From Buttiauxella agrestis ATCC 33320 (GTDB lineage: Bacteria; Pseudomonadota; Gammaproteobacteria; Enterobacterales; Enterobacteriaceae), in assembly GCA_024169445.1 (NCBI GenBank), contig JALKFA010000001.1:2852001-2916000 (forward strand): a stretch of 64,000 nucleotides of DNA. Reading direction: 5' to 3'. The translations under genes and the position numbers were made by a program. Shown one piece after another: positions 58,317-64,000 of this stretch (positions are counted from its first letter, which is position 1; each line of letters starts with the position of its first letter). The notes beneath the pieces were generated by a model that was given only the letters and a program-made list of their open reading frames with translations, was not told the origin of the DNA and searched no databases.

Positions 58317-58901
58317 CTATATGAGTAAAGGGTTACATCCCTCGTTGTTGAGCATCTCGCACAAGCTAATTAACGGCAGCCCAACCAGGGTGTTCGGATC
58401 CTTACCGGACAGTCTGTCGAATAATGTGATCCCCAAACCTTCACTCTTAAAACTTCCAGCGCACTGTAACGGCTGTTCTTTTCGCACGTAATTGCGGATT
58501 TCTTGTTCACTCAGATGACGAAAATGAACATCAAAAGGTTCGCAAATCACCTGTAAATTTCCTGATGCTGAATTATACAGCGCCAACCCGGTATAAAAAG
58601 TGACAATACTGTTGCGGGCAGTCAGCAATTGTTCCACTGCTTTTTCTTCGGTGTGCGGCTTTCCGACGATTTTTCCCTCTAAAACGCAGACCTGATCTGA
58701 ACCGATAATCAGATGATTTGGATATTCCTTGCTCAACGCCTGTGCTTTTGCTTGCGCCAGTCGCACGACCAGTTGGCGGGCATTCTCACCGGGAATCGGC
58801 GTTTCATCGACCTGTGGAGACGCGGTAGTAAAGGGGATACCGAGCTTTTCTAGTAGCTCTCGACGGTACGGCGAAGTTGAAGCCAGAACAATTTGCGTCA
58901 T
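58317..58901 (-). CDS. yceF: YceF, Maf-family 7-methyl-GTP pyrophosphatase
   Basis: A 194-residue Maf/HAM1-type nucleotide pyrophosphatase; the E. coli protein prefers m7GTP. It begins [19 protein letters not shown], the Maf substrate-binding motif, followed by [12 protein letters not shown] and IIGSDQVC with the metal-binding Asp near residue 69. It is thought to remove modified nucleotides from the pool. Divergent from yceD. Confidence 0.94.
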   Translation of the reverse strand: MTQIVLASTSPYRRELLEKLGIPFTTASPQVDETPIPGENARQLVVRLAQAKAQALSKEYPNHLIIGSDQVCVLEGKIVGKPHTEEKAVEQLLTARNSIVTFYTGLALYNSASGNLQVICEPFDVHFRHLSEQEIRNYVRKEQPLQCAGSFKSEGLGITLFDRLSGKDPNTLVGLPLISLCEMLNNEGCNPLLI

Positions 58902-59003
58902 ATTTTTTTCATTAATGATAGCGATCCGAGAAAAGGCATTTTAAACTATGCCACCGCAATGTGTGCGAATAAGTAGAAAAGGCGCTGTTTACAGGCTTTT
59001 TCT

Positions 59004-59032
59004 TTGACTCTATGACGTTACAAAGTTAATAT
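59004..59032 (+). promoter_or_regulatory. Sigma70 promoter of yceD-rpmF-plsX-fab
   Basis: TTGACT (59004-59009), a 17-base spacer, then TAATAT (59027-59032). Transcription would start between about 59039 and 59042, that is, at or within three bases of the yceD ATG. Confidence 0.8.
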
Positions 59033-59041
59033 GCGCGCCCT

Positions 59042-59563
59042 ATGCAAAAAGTAAAATTACCCCTGACTCTCGATCCGGTTCGTACGGCTCAAAAACGCCT
59101 TGATTACACGGGTGTTTACACCCCTATTCAGGTTGAGCGTGTCGCCGAATTTGTAGTCAGTGTAGACAGTGATGTGGAATGCGATATGTCATTTGCCATC
59201 GATAACCAACGCCTCGCGGTTCTTACCGGTGATGCGAAGGTTTCGGTAACATTGGCATGTCAGCGTTGCGGAAAGCCGTTTGCCCATCAGGTCTACACAC
59301 AGTATTGTTTTAGCCCGATCGTCAAAGACGAGCAGGCTGAAGCACTCCCGGAAGGATATGAACCAGTTCAGGTCAACGAATTTGGTGAAATCGATCTTCT
59401 GGCGTTGGTTGAAGATGAAATTATCCTCTCCTTGCCAGTTGTTCCGGTGCATGATTCTGAACACTGTGAAGTGTCCGAGGCGGACATGGTATTTGGCAAA
59501 CTGCCTTCCGAGGCGGAGAAACCAAACCCATTTGCCGTATTAGCCAGTTTAAAGCATAAGTAA
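59042..59563 (+). CDS. yceD: YceD (DUF177), 23S rRNA accumulation protein
   Basis: A 173-residue protein of a family needed for normal 23S rRNA levels in bacteria and plastids. A CxxC pair (ACQRCGKPF, near 77-84) probably binds metal, with an acidic C-terminal half ([21 protein letters not shown]). It lies 16 bases upstream of rpmF, the classical arrangement. There is no Shine-Dalgarno-like sequence before the ATG and the promoter -10 ends only nine bases upstream. Confidence 0.92.
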   Translation: MQKVKLPLTLDPVRTAQKRLDYTGVYTPIQVERVAEFVVSVDSDVECDMSFAIDNQRLAVLTGDAKVSVTLACQRCGKPFAHQVYTQYCFSPIVKDEQAEALPEGYEPVQVNEFGEIDLLALVEDEIILSLPVVPVHDSEHCEVSEADMVFGKLPSEAEKPNPFAVLASLKHK

Positions 59564-59579
59564 TTGAGGAGTAAGGTCC

Positions 59580-59750
59580 ATGGCCGTACAACAGAATAAA
59601 CCAACCCGTTCTAAACGTGGCATGCGTCGTTCCCATGACGCGCTGACCACAGCAGCAGTGTCCGTGGACAAAGTTTCTGGCGAAACTCATCTGCGTCACC
59701 ACATCACCGCCGACGGTTTCTACCGCGGTCGCAAGGTTATCGCTAAGTAA
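59580..59750 (+). CDS. rpmF: Ribosomal protein L32
   Basis: A 56-residue large-subunit protein, one residue shorter than the E. coli version (57, recalled); the difference falls in the [11 protein letters not shown] region. It begins [20 protein letters not shown], ends [11 protein letters not shown] and carries no zinc-binding cysteines, as usual in enterobacteria. GAGGAGTAAGG precedes the ATG. Confidence 0.97.
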   Translation: MAVQQNKPTRSKRGMRRSHDALTTAAVSVDKVSGETHLRHHITADGFYRGRKVIAK

Positions 59751-59761
59751 TTGGCGATACC

Positions 59762-60796
59762 TTGAGACGTCTAACCCTTGCGTTAGATGCCATGGGTGGG
59801 GACTTCGGTCCTTCCGTGACAGTGCCTGCAGCTTTGCAGGCACTGGACTCTAACTCTCAGCTAAACCTTCTATTAGTCGGCGACCCCGACGCCATCACGC
59901 CATTACTTGCCAAAGCTGATTTTGAAAAACGTTCACGAGCGCAGATAGTTCCTGCGGAATCGGTTATTGCCAGTGATGCAAGAGTTTCGCAAGCGATTCG
60001 TAACAGTCGCGGAACCTCAATGCGAGTGGCGCTTGAGTTAGTAAAAGAAGGGCGAGCGGAGGCTTGTGTCAGTGCAGGAAATACTGGTGCGCTGATGGGC
60101 CTGGCTAAATTATTGCTCAAACCGATTGAAGGGATTGAGCGCCCAGCGTTGATGACGGTTTTACCGCATCAACAAAAGGGTAAAACTGTCGTGCTGGATC
60201 TCGGTGCGAACGTTGATTGTGACAGTAATATGTTGGTGCAATTCGCGATAATGGGTTCTGTGATGGCTGAAGAAGTACTCGGCATCAACTCCCCGCGAGT
60301 CGCTTTGCTGAACATCGGCGAAGAGGAGACTAAAGGTCTCGATAGTATTCGTGATGCCTCAGCTTTATTAAAAACAATGCCTTCTATCAACTATATTGGC
60401 TATCTTGAAGCGAACGAGCTGTTGACGGGAAAAACCGATGTGCTGGTGTGTGATGGCTTTGTCGGTAACGTCACCCTCAAGACGATGGAAGGGGTTGCCA
60501 GAATGTTCCTTTCGCTTTTGAAATCTCAAGGTGAAGGGAAAAAAAGGTCGTGGTGGCTAATTATATTGAAGCATTGGTTACAAAAGAGCCTGACCAGGCG
60601 ATTCAGTCACCTCAACCCCGACCAGTATAATGGCGCCTGTCTGTTAGGATTGCGCGGCACAGTGATTAAGAGTCACGGAGCGGCCAATCAGCGAGCGTTT
60701 GTTGTCGCTATTGAACAGGCAGTGCAGGCGGTGGCGCGGCAAGTCCCTACACGGATTGCTGCCCGCCTGGAATCTGTATTACCCAAGAGTGACTGA
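59762..60796 (+). CDS. plsX: PlsX, phosphate acyltransferase
   Basis: A 344-residue peripheral enzyme that converts acyl-ACP to acyl-phosphate at the start of phospholipid synthesis. Conserved segments are [11 protein letters not shown] at the N-terminus, [14 protein letters not shown] near 102-115 and [15 protein letters not shown] near 145. The start is TTG at 59762, as in E. coli; the next in-frame ATG lies inside the conserved DAMGGD motif and would truncate it. Eleven bases separate it from rpmF. Confidence 0.95.
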   Translation: MRRLTLALDAMGGDFGPSVTVPAALQALDSNSQLNLLLVGDPDAITPLLAKADFEKRSRAQIVPAESVIASDARVSQAIRNSRGTSMRVALELVKEGRAEACVSAGNTGALMGLAKLLLKPIEGIERPALMTVLPHQQKGKTVVLDLGANVDCDSNMLVQFAIMGSVMAEEVLGINSPRVALLNIGEEETKGLDSIRDASALLKTMPSINYIGYLEANELLTGKTDVLVCDGFVGNVTLKTMEGVARMFLSLLKSQGEGKKRSWWLIILKHWLQKSLTRRFSHLNPDQYNGACLLGLRGTVIKSHGAANQRAFVVAIEQAVQAVARQVPTRIAARLESVLPKSD

Positions 60797-60801
60797 CGTA
60801 C

Positions 60802-61755
60802 ATGTATACGAAGATTATTGGTACGGGCAGCTATTTGCCCGAACACGTGCGTACCAACGCCGACCTGGAAAAAATGGTGGATACTTCTGACGAGTGGATT
60901 GTCACCCGTACAGGTATTCGTGAACGTCGAATTGCTGGGCCAGATGAAACCGTTGCAACAATGGCTTTTGCTGCGGCTACGCGTGCGCTTGAAATGGCAG
61001 AAATCGATAAGTCTGAAATTGGGCTGATTATCGTTGCCACAACTTCTTCAACGCATGCTTTCCCAAGTGCTGCCTGCCAGGTGCAGGCAATGTTAGGGAT
61101 TAAAGGCTGCCCTGCATTTGATGTTGCAGCCGCTTGCGCAGGTTTTACCTACGCCCTGAGCGTGGCAGACCTATATGTGAAGTCTGGTGCAGTGAAACAT
61201 GCGCTGGTTATTGGTTCTGATGTGCTGGCTCGTACTTGCGATCCTACCGATCGTGGCACAATTATTATTTTTGGTGATGGTGCAGGGGCGGTTGTACTGA
61301 GTGCTTCTGAAGAGCCTGGTATCATTTCAACCCACCTGCATGCTGACGGTCGCTATGGTGAACTGCTGATGCTACCGAATGTCGATCGCGTGAATCCTGA
61401 AAATTCGATTCACCTGTCGATGGCCGGTAATGAAGTCTTTAAAGTCGCGGTTACAGAGCTTGCACACATTGTTGATGAGACCCTTGAGGCGAATAATCTG
61501 GATCGTTCGGATCTCGATTGGTTGGTGCCGCATCAGGCTAACTTACGCATTATCAGTGCCACGGCCAAGAAACTTGGCATGTCATTAGATAATGTGGTTG
61601 TGACTCTTGATCGCCACGGCAACACCTCTGCGGCCTCTGTACCGGCAGCGTTTGACGAAGCTGTTCGTGATGGTCGAATTCAACGTGGCCAACTGGTATT
61701 GCTCGAAGCCTTCGGTGGCGGCTTTACCTGGGGTTCAGCACTGGTTCGTTTTTGA
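60802..61755 (+). CDS. fabH: FabH, beta-ketoacyl-ACP synthase III
   Basis: A 317-residue condensing enzyme that starts fatty-acid synthesis from acetyl-CoA and malonyl-ACP. The catalytic triad is visible: C112 in VAAACAGF, His in VPHQANLRI (about 244) and Asn in HGNTSAAS (about 274). Length equals E. coli FabH. It is followed by fabD with a 17-base gap. Confidence 0.98.
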   Translation: MYTKIIGTGSYLPEHVRTNADLEKMVDTSDEWIVTRTGIRERRIAGPDETVATMAFAAATRALEMAEIDKSEIGLIIVATTSSTHAFPSAACQVQAMLGIKGCPAFDVAAACAGFTYALSVADLYVKSGAVKHALVIGSDVLARTCDPTDRGTIIIFGDGAGAVVLSASEEPGIISTHLHADGRYGELLMLPNVDRVNPENSIHLSMAGNEVFKVAVTELAHIVDETLEANNLDRSDLDWLVPHQANLRIISATAKKLGMSLDNVVVTLDRHGNTSAASVPAAFDEAVRDGRIQRGQLVLLEAFGGGFTWGSALVRF

Positions 61756-61772
61756 TTATTAGGGATTTAACC

Positions 61773-62702
61773 ATGACTCAATTTGCTTTTGTTTTCCCAG
61801 GCCAGGGTTCGCAAGCACCAGGTATGCTGGCAGAAATCGCAGCAGCAAACCCTGTTGTAGAAGCGACCTTCCGTGAAGCTTCTGCTGCTCTGGGCTATGA
61901 TTTGTGGGCATTGACCCAACAAGGTCCTGCGGAAGAGTTGAACAAAACCTGGCAGACTCAACCTGCTTTGCTTACCGCATCTGTTGCTTTATGGCGTGTC
62001 TGGCAGCAGCAAGGTGGCAAAACGCCTGTTATGATGGCAGGCCACAGTCTGGGCGAATATTCTGCTCTGGTTTGTGCTGGTGTGATTGATTTTGCTGACG
62101 CGGTGCGTCTGGTTGAATTACGTGGCAAATTGATGCAGGAAGCGGTTCCTGCTGGCACAGGTGCAATGTATGCCATCATCGGTCTTGATGATGTATCAAT
62201 TGCCAAAGCTTGTGAAGAAGCGGCTCAAGGCGAAGTAGTCTCTCCGGTGAACTATAACTCACCAGGCCAGGTCGTGATCGCGGGTAATAAAGACGCAGTT
62301 GAGCGTGCAGGTGCAGCTTGTAAAGCCGCCGGTGCAAAACGTGCACTGCCATTGCCTGTCAGTGTGCCTTCTCACTGTGCGCTGATGAAACCAGCGGCAG
62401 ATAAACTGGCAGTCGCGCTGGAAAATATTACTTTCAATGCGCCAACTGTTCCGGTTGTGAACAATGTGGACGTGAAGTGCGAAACATCACCAGAAGCTAT
62501 TCGTAGCGCGCTGGTGCGCCAATTGTACAGCCCAGTACAATGGACTAAATCAGTTGAATTTATGGCAGCACAGGGTGTGACCCAGTTGCTGGAAGTAGGG
62601 CCTGGTAAAGTATTGACTGGCCTGACAAAGCGTATTGTTGACACACTGACAGCATCGGCGATTAACGAGCCGGTAGCTCTGTCAGCGGCGCTCGAGCAAT
62701 AA
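61773..62702 (+). CDS. fabD: FabD, malonyl-CoA:ACP transacylase
   Basis: A 309-residue enzyme that loads malonate onto ACP. The active-site nucleophile is S92 in AGHSLGEYS, and His in VPSHCALM (about 201) completes the dyad. The start at 61773 (MTQFAFVFPGQGSQ) has TTAGGGATTT upstream and matches E. coli; a start seven codons earlier would overlap fabH. Confidence 0.98.
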   Translation: MTQFAFVFPGQGSQAPGMLAEIAAANPVVEATFREASAALGYDLWALTQQGPAEELNKTWQTQPALLTASVALWRVWQQQGGKTPVMMAGHSLGEYSALVCAGVIDFADAVRLVELRGKLMQEAVPAGTGAMYAIIGLDDVSIAKACEEAAQGEVVSPVNYNSPGQVVIAGNKDAVERAGAACKAAGAKRALPLPVSVPSHCALMKPAADKLAVALENITFNAPTVPVVNNVDVKCETSPEAIRSALVRQLYSPVQWTKSVEFMAAQGVTQLLEVGPGKVLTGLTKRIVDTLTASAINEPVALSAALEQ

Positions 62703-62715
62703 GACGAGGATGACC

Positions 62716-63450
62716 ATGAGTTTTGAAGGAAAAATTGCGCTGGTAACCGGTGCAAGCCGCGGTATTGGCCGCGCAATCGCGGAAACCCTAGTGGCCCGTG
62801 GTGCGAAAGTTATCGGTACTGCGACCAGCGAAAGCGGTGCGCAGGCGATCAGTGATTATCTGGGCGATAACGGCAAAGGCTATATGCTGAATGTGACCGA
62901 TCCTGCTTCGATTGAAGCTGTTTTAGGAAATATTCGCGCAGAATTTGGTGAAGTTGACATTCTGGTCAATAATGCCGGTATCACTCGTGATAATCTGTTA
63001 ATGCGCATGAAAGATGACGAATGGAACGATATCATCGAAACCAATCTGTCATCAGTTTTCCGTCTGTCAAAAGCGGTAATGCGCGCTATGATGAAAAAGC
63101 GTCATGGTCGTATTATCACTATTGGTTCCGTGGTTGGTACCATGGGAAATGCTGGTCAGGCAAACTACGCTGCGGCGAAAGCGGGTCTGATTGGTTTCAG
63201 TAAATCACTGGCGCGTGAAGTTGCGTCTCGTGGTATTACTGTAAACGTTGTTGCTCCGGGCTTTATTGAAACGGACATGACGCGTGCGCTTTCTGAAGAA
63301 CAGCGTGCGGGTATACTGGCGGAAGTTCCAGCGGGTCGTTTAGGCGACGCAAAAGAAATCGCCAGTGCTGTTGCATTTTTAGCCTCTGACGAGGCGGGTT
63401 ACATCTCTGGTGAAACCCTGCACGTCAATGGCGGAATGTATATGGTTTAA
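62716..63450 (+). CDS. fabG: FabG, 3-oxoacyl-ACP reductase
   Basis: A 244-residue short-chain dehydrogenase using NADPH. The cofactor motif [10 protein letters not shown] is at 11-20, and the catalytic S138, Y151 and K155 are present (YAAAKAG). The ATG at 62716 is preferred, with GACGAGGA upstream; an ATG two codons earlier is possible. Confidence 0.98.
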   Translation: MSFEGKIALVTGASRGIGRAIAETLVARGAKVIGTATSESGAQAISDYLGDNGKGYMLNVTDPASIEAVLGNIRAEFGEVDILVNNAGITRDNLLMRMKDDEWNDIIETNLSSVFRLSKAVMRAMMKKRHGRIITIGSVVGTMGNAGQANYAAAKAGLIGFSKSLAREVASRGITVNVVAPGFIETDMTRALSEEQRAGILAEVPAGRLGDAKEIASAVAFLASDEAGYISGETLHVNGGMYMV

Positions 63451-63531
63451 CCACGATACAAAATATTTGCGTTATTTGGGCGAATGCCCGCAAAATAGCG
63501 TAAAATCGTGGTATGACCTGCCGGGATTTAG

Positions 63532-63559
63532 TTGCATCTTTTTCAACATTTTATACACT
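63532..63559 (+). promoter_or_regulatory. acpP promoter
   Basis: TTGCAT (63532-63537), 16 bases, then TACACT (63554-63559) in the fabG-acpP gap. The leader contains a small stem TCGC-GAAA-GCGA and a TAAGAG-like ribosome site. An own promoter fits the high demand for ACP. Confidence 0.6.
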
Positions 63560-63604
63560 ACGAAAACCATCGCGAAAGCGAGTTTTGATAGGAAATTTAA
63601 GAGT

Positions 63605-63841
63605 ATGAGCACTATCGAAGAACGCGTTAAGAAAATTATTGGCGAACAACTGGGCGTTAAGCAGGAAGAAGTTATCAACTCCGCTTCCTTCGTAGAGGAC
63701 CTGGGCGCTGATTCTCTTGACACCGTTGAGCTGGTAATGGCTCTGGAAGAAGAGTTTGATACTGAGATTCCGGACGAAGAAGCTGAGAAAATCACCACTG
63801 TTCAGGCTGCCATTGATTACATCAACGGTCACCAGGCGTAA
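63605..63841 (+). CDS. acpP: Acyl carrier protein
   Basis: A 78-residue acidic four-helix protein carrying fatty-acyl chains. The phosphopantetheine attachment site is S37 in [10 protein letters not shown]. It appears identical to E. coli AcpP over most of its length. The start at 63605 ([10 protein letters not shown]) is certain; the longer upstream frame is not real. Confidence 0.98.
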   Translation: MSTIEERVKKIIGEQLGVKQEEVINSASFVEDLGADSLDTVELVMALEEEFDTEIPDEEAEKITTVQAAIDYINGHQA

Positions 63842-63852
63842 GTGAACATCTC

Positions 63853-63874
63853 CAGGCGGTCATTCGACCGCCTG
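63853..63874 (+). terminator. Attenuating hairpin after acpP
   Basis: Arms CAGGCGGTC and GACCGCCTG with loop ATTC, followed by AGTTTTAT. It would make acpP mRNA more abundant than fabF mRNA. Confidence 0.75.
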
Positions 63875-63898
63875 AGTTTTATCTAATTGTCCCACTAG

Positions 63899-64000
<102 letters not shown>

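Overview
The window is chromosomal DNA of a member of the Enterobacteriaceae close to Escherichia, Citrobacter, Kluyvera or Buttiauxella. The gene order dinI-pyrC-yceB-grxB-mdtH-rimJ-yceH-mviM-murJ at the left, and flgNMA/flgBCDEFGHIJKL-rne-rluC-yceF-yceD-rpmF-plsX-fabH-fabD-fabG-acpP-fabF at the right, is that of the E. coli 24-min region, and most proteins look E. coli-like along their full length. The species cannot be fixed from the sequence alone. No rRNA, tRNA, phage, transposase or CRISPR array is visible. REP/BIME and ERIC repeats are frequent.

Layout. 1-8315 is the conserved backbone, with LexA-controlled dinI, PurR- and leader-hairpin-controlled pyrC, and the peptidoglycan lipid II flippase murJ. 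8405-8887 encodes an unfamiliar protein that begins with a cold-shock-like domain. 8934-41468 is a 32.5-kb purine-catabolism island of 21 genes inserted between murJ and flgN. It is colinear, in inverted orientation, with the E. coli cluster that runs from xdhABC and ygeV to ygfU near idi, except that mocA is absent. 41736-53283 holds the flagellar basal body, hook and hook-filament junction genes. 53440-64000 holds RNase E, the pseudouridine synthase RluC and the yceD-rpmF-fatty-acid synthesis cluster, ending inside fabF.

How the island works together. UacT, XanQ and GhxQ import urate, xanthine and guanine/hypoxanthine. GuaD deaminates guanine to xanthine. XdhABC and the unusual hydroxylase XdhD with YgfM act on the purine ring. 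YgfK, YgfT and YgfS are Fe-S/flavin proteins that probably move electrons. SsnA, HyuA and YgeY are hydrolases suited to opening the rings, YgeX cleaves 2,3-diaminopropionate, and YgeW with the carbamate kinase YqeA can yield carbamoyl phosphate and ATP. YqeB and YqeC belong to families tied to selenium-dependent molybdenum hydroxylases. YgeV is a sigma54-dependent activator whose N-terminal domain carries a conserved cysteine cluster.

The most interesting signal is regulatory. Upstream of the four minus-strand operons of the island (uacT, ygfK, ygeW, xdhA) I find sigma54-type -24/-12 elements with the correct 12-base GG-to-GC spacing. Each is preceded by a CRP-like site and, farther upstream, by copies of a 15-bp palindrome TTATCA-N3-TGATAA. 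The palindrome pairs lie at almost identical predicted positions at uacT and xdhA (about -132/-152), and the CRP-like sites at the four promoters are spaced in helical steps. This looks like a YgeV regulon with catabolite control. All of it was found by eye and has not been tested statistically.
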